64,000 nt of DNA from Caproicibacter sp047777415 (lineage in GTDB: Bacteria; Bacillota; Clostridia; Oscillospirales; Acutalibacteraceae). Shown here piece after piece: positions 44,901 to 53,776 of the stretch (its first letter is position 1; each line of letters begins with the position of its first letter). Under the pieces are notes generated by a model that was not told the origin of the DNA, did no database searches, and saw nothing but the letters and a program-made list of their open reading frames with translations. The stretch covers positions 682,001 to 746,000 of the forward strand of contig JBKEEO010000002.1 of assembly GCA_047777415.1 (NCBI GenBank), written 5' to 3'. Both the position numbers and the translations under genes were made by a program.

Positions 44901-45523
44901 TGTTCCTCCAAAGGCCCCACACGGCTTTCCAATTCAGCCAAAATATCGTTAAGGCGCAGGAGATTTTCTTCCGCCTGCGAAAGGCGGCGTTCGGATTCTG
45001 CTCTGCGGTAGCGGAAACGGGAAATTCCCGCAGCTTCCTCGAAAATCTGCCGTCTATCTTCACTGCGAGCCGAAACAATTGCATCAATTTTGCCTTGACC
45101 AATCATGGAATATCCGTCGCGTCCAAGGCCGGTATCCATGAACAGTTCATTGATATCTTTTAATCTAACATTTGTTTTATTAATCAGATATTCGCTTTCG
45201 CCGGAACGATAATAACGCCGTGTGACAGAAATTCTGTCGGCATCGTAGGGAAGCTGACGCCCAGTATTGTCGATATTTAGGGTAACCTCCGCAAAACCGA
45301 GCGGCTTGCGCGCCGGTGTTCCGCCAAAGATAACATCCTCCATTCTCGTACAGCGCAGGGTGCGCACGGACTGTTCCCCCAGCACCCAGCGAACCGCATC
45401 GCTGATATTGCTTTTTCCGCTTCCGTTTGGTCCTACAACTGCTGTAATACCGTTGTGGAAGGTCAGCTTAGTTCGGTCCGGAAACGTTTTAAAACCCTGA
45501 AGTTCCAGCGATTTCAGCAGCAA
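41951..45523 (-). CDS. smc: Chromosome segregation ATPase SMC
   Basis: Condensin ATPase, 1190 residues. Walker A GPNGSGKSN lies near residue 27, long coiled coils run about 165-500 and 660-1000, a flexible hinge sits around 515-640 (LSGIHGPISRLI to VNTGGSLTGGSL), and the C-terminal half-head has LSGGEKALVAIALYFA and a Walker B CVLDEIEAALDDVN. I chose the TTG at 45523 with GGAGG eight bases upstream; it overlaps the upstream radical SAM gene by 35 bases. scpA and scpB are not in the window. Confidence 0.97.
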   Translation of the reverse strand: MLLKSLELQGFKTFPDRTKLTFHNGITAVVGPNGSGKSNISDAVRWVLGEQSVRTLRCTRMEDVIFGGTPARKPLGFAEVTLNIDNTGRQLPYDADRISVTRRYYRSGESEYLINKTNVRLKDINELFMDTGLGRDGYSMIGQGKIDAIVSARSEDRRQIFEEAAGISRFRYRRAESERRLSQAEENLLRLNDILAELESRVGPLEEQAEKAKEYLKLSEEKRKLEISLWLRTLNQSSLVLREQEDKILSAKSQYDSAEQAVNKIDAELEQIFSRSNQCSAQIDEARRESISLDESAAQKDAESSVLKNDISHNEEDIERLRSEIEQNRLSGEELLRMIQEKEQQISEKTKYIKSKDADFADCSARLEQLKNSLNETAGRMDGFTREMTKLSSQVTDLKMREMTASTSMAEIRLRLHEIHKNVEEISAKCESLQKKEAEYQQKLEKLTQRIESLGNTVQGHELRLKARRNRLEASRKQSETLRLDLEEHLRRARLLEDLERNLEGFAQSVKVVMKEAGRGALSGIHGPISRLIRVPKEYSVAIETALGAAMQNIVVGTEQDAKRAIALLKNKNAGRATFLPLSVIRGRILSETGLSDCPGFVGIASELCSCDAKYQEILNSLLGRIVVAENLDFAVQIAGKFRYRFRIVTLDGQVVNTGGSLTGGSLVKNSGLLSRAAEIDALKKKAEILQEKAANAAEALKSAEQEVSAEEAALSAARGEFVTAQEEKVHADAEHRRILAELHSARKNLENLQQEETAANTRLIQQENIVQDAQRKSAELNVQIESLKEELEKVGGNREKLNAKLNELTDALKQIEMDRLSAQKDVQSIRANIQDLHERRLGQNERQEVLANKIKELNALTADLNAKIEKLGNEAAELRLKSKQAAQRVENLNQERLELEKKSVELRTLEREKTEEKERIGHELARLEERRNSLQREYDEIIARLWEEYELTRREAEQEAEPASDPKATQRRLSELKSQIKSLGTVNLSAVEEYKEVSERYEFMKAQIADVEQSRDELKKLIHGLTARMKDLFSARFEQINRYFSETFRELFGGGKASLSLSEPDDVLGSGIEISVQPPGKIVSHLEALSGGEKALVAIALYFAIMKVNPPPFCVLDEIEAALDDVNVNRFAAYLRRMTQNTQFIVITHRRGSMEEADVLYGVTMQEEGVSKMLEMPVSEIETKMGIRP

Positions 45524-46538
45524 TCCTATTTCCTCCAATATCCAAAATTTGAAATTCTCCTTTTCTTAATGCTGAGTCATACTCCAGCGACACATCATAA
45601 CCAAGCTTCAATAAAGTTTTCAAGTTGCATTTTTTCTGCCCAACCGCAACAGATGCATTTGCGGGATGAACACGAACAATCGTCTTGCCTTTTGCCACCT
45701 TGTTCGCTGTCAGAGTATCGACAATCTTCGTAAGCATGCGTCTGCTTTCACAAAGTTGGCGGAAAGCAGGATGCCACGGTCCAGCCAATCTGTCCCGTTC
45801 CAGTTCCGGAGAAGCATGCAAACCGAGTCGAATTACCGGAATGTTCCTGCTTTCAAAAAAGTCAAGCAAATCAGCACATAAAGCAACAGTCTCTTCTAGT
45901 CCTGGCGGAGTATATCGCCCCTGCAAAAACAGCTCACCTAGTCGAGTTCCTTTGATGACAATGGTAGGGTAAATTCTGACACAATCGGGATGCAATGCAG
46001 CAAACTGTTCCGCGGTGTTTTTCGCTCCGGACAGCGTGTCCCCATACAGGCCAGTCATCATCTGAAGTCCCAGAGAGAATCCGCTGGAATGGATTAACTT
46101 TGCAGCGGTGCGCACCTGTTCTGCAGTATGTCCTCTTTCGTTTAATTGAAGAACGCGGTCGTCCATGCTTTGAGCACCGAGTTCAATGGTTGTAACACCG
46201 TAATCCTTTAATATTGAAAGGACTTCCGGGTCTATCGCATCCGGCCGAGTGGAGATTCGGATTCCAAAAAAGGAACCGTTTCGAACATAGTGCGCCGCCG
46301 CTTCCAACAGTGAAATCATATAGCTTCGTTTCAGTGCAGTAAAGCTGCCGCCGAAAAATGCAATTTCTGCAGATTGCGAATCCGACCCCAAATGCGTCAA
46401 CGCCGTTTCCGCCGCAGACACCACATCTGCCGGAGTTGGCTGAACCGCTTTTCCCGTGATGCTTTTCTGGTTACAAAAACTGCACGCATGCGGGCAGCCG
46501 TTATTGGGCACAAAAAGTGCAACATTTGCGTGCCGCAT
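45489..46538 (-). CDS. Elp3-like radical SAM protein
   Basis: 349-residue radical SAM enzyme with the cluster motif CPHACSFC at residues about 15-22, then FFGGSFTALKR and ISTRPDAID. It resembles the Elp3/YhcC group but lacks the acetyltransferase domain of true Elp3. The smc-upstream position with rnc is conserved in many Firmicutes. The substrate, probably RNA, is not established. Its start overlaps the rnc stop by one base (TGATG). Confidence 0.85.
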   Translation of the reverse strand: MRHANVALFVPNNGCPHACSFCNQKSITGKAVQPTPADVVSAAETALTHLGSDSQSAEIAFFGGSFTALKRSYMISLLEAAAHYVRNGSFFGIRISTRPDAIDPEVLSILKDYGVTTIELGAQSMDDRVLQLNERGHTAEQVRTAAKLIHSSGFSLGLQMMTGLYGDTLSGAKNTAEQFAALHPDCVRIYPTIVIKGTRLGELFLQGRYTPPGLEETVALCADLLDFFESRNIPVIRLGLHASPELERDRLAGPWHPAFRQLCESRRMLTKIVDTLTANKVAKGKTIVRVHPANASVAVGQKKCNLKTLLKLGYDVSLEYDSALRKGEFQILDIGGNRIAAEIAGTSGF

Positions 46539-47212
46539 CAGTAACCCATCAATTCCAGCGCCTCACGCGCCGCCTGCTGCTCAGCTTCTTTTTTGCTGCG
46601 TCCCCCGCCTTTTCCGATGACATTGTTATCCAGCCGCACCTCTACTGTAAAATGCTTGTCATGGTCGGGACCGCTTTCCCCGGTCAAAACATATTCCAGT
46701 GTTTCCTCCGGATTTTTTTGTACAATTTCCTGCAGGGAGGTTTTGTAATCCTTAAACACGCGCGGTTTCGTATCTTTTAAGAGAGGCAGAACAAAACGCA
46801 GAACAAATTTACGGCTTTCCTCCATACCGCCGTCCAGATAAATAGCAGCGGTAATAGATTCAAACGCATCCGCAAGAATGGAAGAACGGTTTCTTCCGCC
46901 TGAGTTCTGTTCTCCCCGGCTTAACAGAAGATACTTGCCTACATCAAGCTGACGGGAAAAACCGCAGCATGCCTTTTCGCAGACCAACGCCGCCCTCTTT
47001 TTGGTAAGGTCCCCCTCGGGAAGGTTAGGAAAGTGTTTGAACAGATAATCGGCAACCACCAGTCCAAGAATGGAATCTCCCAGGAATTCCAGCCTTTCGT
47101 TGCTTCCTCCCGGGATCTTATGTTCATTCGCGTAGGAAGAATGCGTCAATGCGGTTTTCAAATAATTGCGATTTTTAAATCGGTAGCCGATTTTTTCTTC
47201 CAGTTCAGTCAA
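46538..47212 (-). CDS. rnc: Ribonuclease III
   Basis: Double-strand-specific RNase for rRNA and mRNA processing. The catalytic domain has NERLEFLGDSILGLVVADYL and the DAFESITAAIYLDGG segment with metal-binding residues; the C-terminal dsRNA-binding domain covers about 155-224 (GKGGGRSKKEAEQQAAREAL). I chose the TTG at 47212 with GGAGG eight bases upstream, giving 224 residues; the upstream ATG at 47230 would place that site inside the gene. It follows plsX directly; acpP is absent between them. Confidence 0.94.
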   Translation of the reverse strand: MTELEEKIGYRFKNRNYLKTALTHSSYANEHKIPGGSNERLEFLGDSILGLVVADYLFKHFPNLPEGDLTKKRAALVCEKACCGFSRQLDVGKYLLLSRGEQNSGGRNRSSILADAFESITAAIYLDGGMEESRKFVLRFVLPLLKDTKPRVFKDYKTSLQEIVQKNPEETLEYVLTGESGPDHDKHFTVEVRLDNNVIGKGGGRSKKEAEQQAAREALELMGY

Positions 47213-47243
47213 CAGATCCACCTCCAGCATTCTGAATATTTTG

Positions 47244-48254
47244 TTATAGCTTCTTTTCAGGAGAACTGTATTTTGCAACGTTGGCGGCAACTTCGGATAC
47301 AACATTGCCTTCCACATAAGACTTAGTTAATCGCAGCGCATTGTAGAATGTCTTTGCTTTTGCACTGCCGTGTGCCTTAAATACCGGTTTAGCGCAGCCC
47401 ATCAGCGGAGCTCCGCCATATTCATTATAATCAAAATTCTTCTTCAATGCTTTCACATCGCTAAGAATTGCCGCTGCCGCCAGTTTGTTTTTGAAACTGC
47501 TTGTAAAAATTTCTTTTAATTTTCCCATCAGCATCAGTGCAACGCCTTCATAGAGTTTTAGAATCACGTTGCCCGTAAAACCATCCGCGACGATAACATC
47601 CCCTGCATCATTGGGTATATCCCGTGCTTCAATATTTCCGATAAAGTTTAAACCTGATTTTTTCAGCAGTGCAAATGCATTGTGCTGAAGTTCTCCGCCC
47701 TTGTGTTCTTCCACACCGATATTCGCAAGCGCGACTCGTGGATTCCGGATTCCCATGACCTTTTCCATGTAAATGGAACCCATGATTCCGAACTGCTGCA
47801 GCATTTCCGGTTTGCAGTCCACGTTCGCCCCACTGTCAATCAACATGAAACAACCCTTATCTTTCGGCATAACAGGAGCAAAAGCAATGCGCCGCACACC
47901 TTTAATGCGTTTGACAATCAATGTGGCTCCGACAACCAATGCACCGCTGTTTCCCGCGGAAACAAAGGCATCCCCTTTTCCCTGCGCCAGCAGACGCAGT
48001 CCGACTGCCATGGAGGATTTCGATTTCGACTTCATAATGTCACCGGCAGAATCTTCCATCGTAATGACGTCCGGTGCATCGCAAATTTCCATTCGCTCTA
48101 AGGATATCCCGTTTTTTTCGGCTGTACTGCGGATTTCCTGTTCCCTGCCGGTTAGAAGAATGTCCACATCCAAACCCTTTACAGCATCTGCGCACCCCTT
48201 AATGATTTCCAGTGGAGCATTATCTCCGCCAAATGCATCGACGATAATTTTCAT
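47244..48254 (-). CDS. plsX: Phosphate acyltransferase PlsX
   Basis: Makes acyl-phosphate from acyl-ACP for phospholipid synthesis. The 336-residue protein has DAFGGDNAPLEIIKG, FVSAGNSGALVVGAT, LIDSGANVDCKPEMLQQF and DGFTGNVILKLYEGVA. I chose the ATG at 48254 with GAGGTG upstream. The usual plsX-acpP-rnc order is changed: only 31 bases separate plsX and rnc. Confidence 0.96.
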   Translation of the reverse strand: MKIIVDAFGGDNAPLEIIKGCADAVKGLDVDILLTGREQEIRSTAEKNGISLERMEICDAPDVITMEDSAGDIMKSKSKSSMAVGLRLLAQGKGDAFVSAGNSGALVVGATLIVKRIKGVRRIAFAPVMPKDKGCFMLIDSGANVDCKPEMLQQFGIMGSIYMEKVMGIRNPRVALANIGVEEHKGGELQHNAFALLKKSGLNFIGNIEARDIPNDAGDVIVADGFTGNVILKLYEGVALMLMGKLKEIFTSSFKNKLAAAAILSDVKALKKNFDYNEYGGAPLMGCAKPVFKAHGSAKAKTFYNALRLTKSYVEGNVVSEVAANVAKYSSPEKKL

Positions 48255-48269
48255 ATCCAGCACCTCGAT

Positions 48270-49592
48270 TCAAATGAGCCTTTGTTTTTCTTCCGCTAAA
48301 GTTCTTTCAAGATCTTTGAGTGCGCGAGCAGCAAGCGCAGCATAACGTTCCCGCTTGTCTCGAATTCGTTCCTCAAGAGGAGGTATTACACCGAAATTTG
48401 CCCCCATCGGCTGGAAATCCCCGGCTCCTCCGGATTCCACATAACGGCTTAGGGCGCCTATCATAGTCGTTGCAGGCAATGTGAGCGGCTCGATTCCACG
48501 CACACGCCTTACAGCATTTATACCTGCCATAATTCCCGACGCCGCGGATTCCATATAGCCTTCCACACCTGTTATCTGACCCGAGAAAAACAGATTGGGA
48601 TTTTCTCTGAAAGCGAAACCAGAAGTCAAAACTTTTGGAGAATTTAGGAATGTGTTGCGGTGCATAACTCCATACCGCATATACTCAGCATGTTCCAGAC
48701 CGGGAATGAAACCGAACACACGCTTTTGCTCCGGAAATTTCAAGTTGGTCTGAAAACCTACTAAATTATACATGGTTCCCTCTGTGTTTTCACGCCTTAA
48801 CTGAAGAACCGCCCACGGCCGGTGGCCTGTCTTTGGATCGCGCAAACCCACCGGTTTCATCGGCCCAAACCGCAAAGTATCCGGTCCTCGGCGAGCCATA
48901 ACCTCAATCGGCATACATCCCTCATACACCTTCGGGTCGGCTGTATCAAGCGCGTGAACAGGGGCCCGTTCTGCGGAAATTAATTCCGAATAGAATGTTT
49001 CATATTCTTCACGGTTCATTGGGCAATTGAGATATGCGCTATCTTCTCCTCTGCCATAACGGGAAGCAGCAAAGATTCGTTCCATATTTAAGCTTTCGGC
49101 TGCTACAATCGGCGCCGCTGCATCGAAAAAGCTGAGACTTCCGCCGCACAAACGGAAGATTTTTTCCGCAAATGCGTCAGAGGTCAGCGGTCCTGTTGCA
49201 ATCACCGTAATCCCGTCCGAAGGAATTTCTGTGACTTCCTCATGATGGATGTGTATGAGGGGATGGGCATGGATTTTTTGCGTGACAGCTTCCGAAAAAG
49301 CGGTTCTGTCAACTGCAAGCGCCCCTCCGGCGGGAACGCGGCAGGAATCCGCACACAAAAGCGTTAACGAACCTAATTTTCGCATTTCTTCTTTCAAAAG
49401 TCCTGCGGCACTTTCCAATCGCTCCGCCTTAAAGGAATTGGAACACACCAGTTCCGCAAATTTCTCACTCCGGTGCGCCGGAGAAAAGCGGATAGGCTTC
49501 ATCTCATACAGTTCCACCGGATAACCGGTTTGTGCAATCTTCCATGCTGCCTCGCAGCCGGCCAGACCTGCTCCTATAACCTGAATGCTCAT
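48270..49592 (-). CDS. trmFO: Methylenetetrahydrofolate-tRNA-(uracil-5-)-methyltransferase TrmFO
   Basis: Folate- and FAD-dependent enzyme that makes m5U54 in tRNA. The 440-residue protein has the N-terminal FAD motif VIGAGLAGCEAAW, FAELVCSNSFKAERLESA with the conserved catalytic cysteine, and FSGQITGVEGYMESAASG near 330. Its start overlaps the topA stop by four bases. The topA-trmFO pair is typical of Firmicutes. Confidence 0.97.
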   Translation of the reverse strand: MSIQVIGAGLAGCEAAWKIAQTGYPVELYEMKPIRFSPAHRSEKFAELVCSNSFKAERLESAAGLLKEEMRKLGSLTLLCADSCRVPAGGALAVDRTAFSEAVTQKIHAHPLIHIHHEEVTEIPSDGITVIATGPLTSDAFAEKIFRLCGGSLSFFDAAAPIVAAESLNMERIFAASRYGRGEDSAYLNCPMNREEYETFYSELISAERAPVHALDTADPKVYEGCMPIEVMARRGPDTLRFGPMKPVGLRDPKTGHRPWAVLQLRRENTEGTMYNLVGFQTNLKFPEQKRVFGFIPGLEHAEYMRYGVMHRNTFLNSPKVLTSGFAFRENPNLFFSGQITGVEGYMESAASGIMAGINAVRRVRGIEPLTLPATTMIGALSRYVESGGAGDFQPMGANFGVIPPLEERIRDKRERYAALAARALKDLERTLAEEKQRLI

Positions 49593-51670
49593 TCGTCCTC
49601 CATCTTTTCAAAACCGCAATCGGGCGTTACGCAGTATAGTTTAGGATGCTTTCCCTTTTTCTTCAGAAGAGTTTTGCCGCATTTGGGACACTTTTCTTTT
49701 GAAGGTTCATCCCAAGACACAAAATCACAATTGGGATAATTGGAACAACCGTAAAACACGCGTCCTTTTTTGGTCTTCTTCACAATTACTTTTCCGCCGC
49801 ATTTGGGACATTCGGCTCCGGTTTCCTGCACATATTTCTTAACATTTTTACATTCCGGATATCCGGGACACGCTAAAAATTTACCGTAACGGCCAGTTTT
49901 GATGACCATATTTCTTCCGCATTTTTCACAGATGACGTTAGTTACATCTTCCTTTAGCTGGATTTTAACGCCTTTCATCTCTTCTTTTGCGGTTTTTAAA
50001 GTTTTGTCAAAGTCCCCATAAAATTCTTCCAACGTTTGTACCCAATCGGTCTTTCCACTTTGAACTTCATCTAGGTTGCTTTCCACCTGTGCTGTGAATT
50101 TTACGTTGACGATTTTTGGAAATCGTTCTTTCATTAAGGTGGTGACGGTTTCCCCTAACTCCGTTGGTTTAAGAGTTTTTCCTTCACGTACAACATATTC
50201 TCTTGCGGTTATGGTTGAAATCGTTGTGGCATAAGTGGAAGGACGACCAATGCCGTTTTCTTCCAGAGCCTTGATTAACGACGCTTCGGTATATCGCGGC
50301 GGCGGCTGCGTAAAGTGTTGACTGCCAGAAATTTCTTTTAGTTTCAAGGGCATTCCTGTTTCTAAATCCGGAAGAGCAACACTCTTCTCATCCTTTTCAT
50401 CCTTCGCTTCTTCGTAAAGAACAGTAAAGCCGTCAAATGCAACCGTATATCCGGATGCTTTAAAAATATAATTTTTAGCTTGAATATCGGCCCGGGTGGT
50501 ACTTTGTATGCAATTTGCCATTTGACATGCCAAAAATCGTTCCCAAATCAGTTTATACAACTTATACTGGTCGGAAGACAAACTGTCTTTTACTTTTTCC
50601 GGCGGAAGAGAAGGCATGGTTGGCCGAATGGCTTCATGCCCATCTTGAGCATTTGCCCGGGATTTATAATGTCGTGGTGAATCCGGAAGATATTTTTCGC
50701 CCCAACGTTCGCGGATATATTCTCTCGCTTCTTCCAGTGCATCATCTGAAATGCGAAGCGAGTCCGTTCTCATATAGGTAATTAAACCAACCGCTCCAAG
50801 GCCAGGAATTTCTACACCTTCATACAGTTCCTGGGCGGCTTTCATCGTCCGTCTTGCCTGAAAGCCCAGACGGCGGGAGGCCTCCTGCTGGAGCGTTGAG
50901 GTAATAAAAGGAGGAGCAGGCGATTTACGCCTTTGGCCTTTTTTTACTTTAACAACATTAAAATCAGCATCTTTTAAATCTTCCAGAATACGGTCGGATT
51001 CCTCTTTACTGGAAATTTTTATTTTACCGTTTGTATCGCCGTAAAAACTTGCGGCGAAGGATTTTCGGGAGCCTTTTGGCACAAATTTCGCATCAATGGT
51101 CCAATACTCTTCCGGCACAAAATTGCGAATCTCGTTTTCACGGTCTACAATAATGCGGACTGCAACGGACTGCACCCTTCCTGCGGAAAGGCCGCGTCTG
51201 ATTTTTTGGGACAAAAACGGACTGAGCTTATAACCGACTAATCGGTCCAGAATACGACGTGCCTGCTGGGCATTCACCAGGTTAAGATCGATGCTCCTGG
51301 GATTCTGCATTCCATGTGTCACGCCCGCTTTTGTGATTTCGTTGAAAGTAACCCTATTTTTTTCATTCATATCAAGGCCGAGAATATATGCAAGATGCCA
51401 AGAAATCGCCTCGCCTTCTCGGTCCGGGTCGGTGGCAAGCAAAATAGAGTCACTTTTATCTGCACGTTCCTTTAGCTCTTGCACCAATTTTTCTTTGCCT
51501 TTAATGATTTCGTATTTTGGTTTAAATTTATTTTTAACGTCAACACTTAAACGGCTTTGAGGTAAATCTCTTACATGGCCCATTGATGCTACAACCTCAA
51601 AACCGGTTCCTAAATATTTCTGAATCGTTTTTGCTTTAGCCGGAGATTCCACGATCACCAGCTTGGACAT
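49589..51670 (-). CDS. topA: DNA topoisomerase I
   Basis: Type IA topoisomerase relaxing negative supercoils, 693 residues. The TOPRIM domain starts at KLVIVESPAKAKTIQ and has DPDREGEAISWHL; the active tyrosine lies in GLITYMRTDSLRIS (near 296). Three C-terminal zinc ribbons follow: CEKCGRNM...CPGYPEC, CPKCGGK...CSNYPNC and CPKCGKTLL...CVTPDC. The start follows GAGGTGG. It lies 60 bases after dprA. Confidence 0.98.
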   Translation of the reverse strand: MSKLVIVESPAKAKTIQKYLGTGFEVVASMGHVRDLPQSRLSVDVKNKFKPKYEIIKGKEKLVQELKERADKSDSILLATDPDREGEAISWHLAYILGLDMNEKNRVTFNEITKAGVTHGMQNPRSIDLNLVNAQQARRILDRLVGYKLSPFLSQKIRRGLSAGRVQSVAVRIIVDRENEIRNFVPEEYWTIDAKFVPKGSRKSFAASFYGDTNGKIKISSKEESDRILEDLKDADFNVVKVKKGQRRKSPAPPFITSTLQQEASRRLGFQARRTMKAAQELYEGVEIPGLGAVGLITYMRTDSLRISDDALEEAREYIRERWGEKYLPDSPRHYKSRANAQDGHEAIRPTMPSLPPEKVKDSLSSDQYKLYKLIWERFLACQMANCIQSTTRADIQAKNYIFKASGYTVAFDGFTVLYEEAKDEKDEKSVALPDLETGMPLKLKEISGSQHFTQPPPRYTEASLIKALEENGIGRPSTYATTISTITAREYVVREGKTLKPTELGETVTTLMKERFPKIVNVKFTAQVESNLDEVQSGKTDWVQTLEEFYGDFDKTLKTAKEEMKGVKIQLKEDVTNVICEKCGRNMVIKTGRYGKFLACPGYPECKNVKKYVQETGAECPKCGGKVIVKKTKKGRVFYGCSNYPNCDFVSWDEPSKEKCPKCGKTLLKKKGKHPKLYCVTPDCGFEKMEDE

Positions 51671-51730
51671 AAAACCACCTCACATCTATAAACATTTTCC
51701 ATCCTGCAACCGTACATACGAATGGAAACA

Positions 51731-52903
51731 TTAACGCGGCAAGCTGTACCGCCTGCCAGAATGGGATTCAATAGCGCCCTCCAATTCCAATTCCGTAATG
51801 GCAGAAAGCAGCCTCGCCGCCGGAATCTTTGTAATCTCAATCAATTCAGCAATCGGGCGAGGAATATTGGTTAAACTGGACAATAGTATTTGCGCATCCG
51901 GGGAAAATTTATCCGCGCTCGGTATAACCTGTTTCGAATATTCCTCAAATGAATTACTATTTGCGCTATTCTCTTCTATAATAACATTTGTTTTAGCATC
52001 GTCAAGAAAAAATTTGCTTTTTCTCCACTCAGGATATTCTTCAAGAATCTCTTTTGCTCCGCTGACAGGCTTTGCTCCGGACTTAATCAAGTTGTTGACT
52101 CCGGCCGAAACAGGGCTAGATATACTGCATGGAACCGCAAAAACATCACGACCCTGTTCCAGTGCGTAGTCCGCTGTAATTAGGGATCCGCTTCTTGCGG
52201 CAGCTTCTACCACAAGCGTTCCGAGCGACAATCCAGAAATAATCCGATTTCGAATTGGAAAATTTGAAGCAGTTGCCTGTGTCTGCGGCGGAAACTCGGA
52301 AATGAGTGCTCCTTTCAGCGCAATGGTATCCCGAAGAGAAGCATTTGTCACCAAATAGTCCGTATCAATGCCGCATCCAAGAACACAAACCGTTTTGCCT
52401 CCGGCCTGAAGAGCACCCTGATGAGCGGCAGTATCGATGCCCAAAGCACCCCCGCTCACAACTACGACGCCATTTTTTGCAAGCTCATACGCAAAACTTC
52501 GTGCGGCAGCCTTTCCGGTTTGCGTTGCTTTTCTGGTTCCAACAATCGAGATAGCCGGTTCCCTGTTAAAATCAGGCAAATGTCCTTTTACATACAGCGC
52601 ACACGGCGCATTGCGGATTTGGCGCAGCGGAGCCGGGTACTCGTCACAGTCAGGGGTAACAACTGCTTGTCCGATTTTTTCACAATATTCCAGCAGAGCT
52701 TGTGCATCGGACAGCGTATAAGTTTCCATATTTCGAATTTCTTTTGGCGTGAAATATCCCTCCAGAAGCCACGCTTCCTTACCCCCGGCATAAAAATCCT
52801 CCAGGCTTTTCCAACTTTCAAAGATTCGATTCTGTTTGGAACTGCCCGCACCAAGCGCATGCTGCAGCCAAAGCCAGAAAACCCTCGGATCATATTGACT
52901 CAT
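51731..52903 (-). CDS. dprA: DNA processing protein DprA
   Basis: Loads RecA on incoming single-stranded DNA in natural transformation. The 390-residue protein has the Rossmann-like DprA/Smf core with SIVGTRKATQTGKAAARSFA, VVSGGALGIDTAAHQGAL, FPIRNRIISGLS and EAAARSGSLITADYALEQGRDVFAVP, and a C-terminal winged-helix domain (about 325-390). I chose the ATG at 52903 with GGAGGGG upstream; it overlaps the previous gene as ATGA. The order dprA-topA is conserved. Confidence 0.95.
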   Translation of the reverse strand: MSQYDPRVFWLWLQHALGAGSSKQNRIFESWKSLEDFYAGGKEAWLLEGYFTPKEIRNMETYTLSDAQALLEYCEKIGQAVVTPDCDEYPAPLRQIRNAPCALYVKGHLPDFNREPAISIVGTRKATQTGKAAARSFAYELAKNGVVVVSGGALGIDTAAHQGALQAGGKTVCVLGCGIDTDYLVTNASLRDTIALKGALISEFPPQTQATASNFPIRNRIISGLSLGTLVVEAAARSGSLITADYALEQGRDVFAVPCSISSPVSAGVNNLIKSGAKPVSGAKEILEEYPEWRKSKFFLDDAKTNVIIEENSANSNSFEEYSKQVIPSADKFSPDAQILLSSLTNIPRPIAELIEITKIPAARLLSAITELELEGAIESHSGRRYSLPR

Positions 52904-53712
52904 AAAGCAGCCCCTCCTGCTTGATTTTTCATTATTTCCCAAATTAAAATTGCCGCCGCAGCAGATGCATTTAAAGATTCCGCCCGACCCAGCATAGGAA
53001 TGGTAACCTCTATGGAACAAGCCTTTCTTGTTTCCTGTGTCAAACCGTTCCCTTCATTTCCGACAACCATTACGCATTGATGGGAATGTATATTTGTTAT
53101 GGGCTGCGCATTGCTGTCTGGGACGGCAGCTGCTGTAACAAATCCGCACTGATTTAAGCCGGATAAAAAATCAGGAAGATCTTCCGCAATGCAAAATGGC
53201 AGGCGAAACACGGCCCCCATCGATGCACGTAGAACCTTTGGGGAATAGATATCACAGCAGTTGCCGCCTAAGACAATCCCGCTCACGCCAAGTGCTTCCG
53301 CCGTACGGAGTATGGTTCCCATATTAGCAGGATCCTGTAAATTTTCCAGTGCAAGATAGGCACCCGGCGCCGCTATATTGTATTCACTGGCCGTTTTGGG
53401 CGGCATTGCGCAAATGCAAAAAATACCCTGGGGCGTTTTGGTGCACGACAAAGCCTTCGCGGCCTGCGGTCCTACAAGATAAATTTCCTGTGCTTGTTCC
53501 ATAACCGGACGAAGATATTGCTGATACTTTTGCGCAGCGTGTTCCGTATACAGCAATGTGTGAATGATAACACCGCTGTATGCGGCGTCCGCACACAGAC
53601 GTGCCCCTTCCAAAAAATACAGCCCACATTCTGTACGATACTGAGCGGAACTGGATAACCGCACAGCTTTTTTGATCATGTCGTTACTGCGGCTTAAAAT
53701 CATTTTAGGCAT
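52900..53712 (-). CDS. TrmH-family (SpoU) RNA 2'-O-methyltransferase
   Basis: 270-residue SPOUT enzyme. An N-terminal substrate-binding domain (residues about 8-95, ECGLYFLEGARLCADA) precedes the knotted catalytic domain with LALENLQDPANMGTILRTAEALG, VVGNEGNGLTQET and PMLGRAESLNASAAAAI, the three SpoU motifs. The substrate is probably rRNA. I chose the ATG at 53712 (GGGAG upstream). It sits between rplT and dprA. Confidence 0.92.
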   Translation of the reverse strand: MPKMILSRSNDMIKKAVRLSSSAQYRTECGLYFLEGARLCADAAYSGVIIHTLLYTEHAAQKYQQYLRPVMEQAQEIYLVGPQAAKALSCTKTPQGIFCICAMPPKTASEYNIAAPGAYLALENLQDPANMGTILRTAEALGVSGIVLGGNCCDIYSPKVLRASMGAVFRLPFCIAEDLPDFLSGLNQCGFVTAAAVPDSNAQPITNIHSHQCVMVVGNEGNGLTQETRKACSIEVTIPMLGRAESLNASAAAAILIWEIMKNQAGGAAL

Positions 53713-53734
53713 TCGGCAAGAACTCCCAACGGAT

Positions 53735-53763
53735 AAAATGAGCGCCCGGGGCCATCCGGGCGC
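53735..53763 (-). terminator. GC-rich hairpin after rplT with a weak U-tract
   Basis: GCGCCCGG (53742-53749) and CCGGGCGC (53756-53763) form eight perfect pairs. On the minus strand it is followed by TCATTTTA, a poor U-tract. It may be a leaky terminator that lowers expression of the genes after rplT, or an RNA processing or stability hairpin. Confidence 0.5.
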
Positions 53764-53776
53764 AATGTATGGTTTA

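Noticed and set aside
43353..45163. Several plus-strand reading frames opposite smc
   Set aside because: They are antisense shadows of the coiled-coil coding sequence with serine/arginine-rich translations and no ribosome binding sites.
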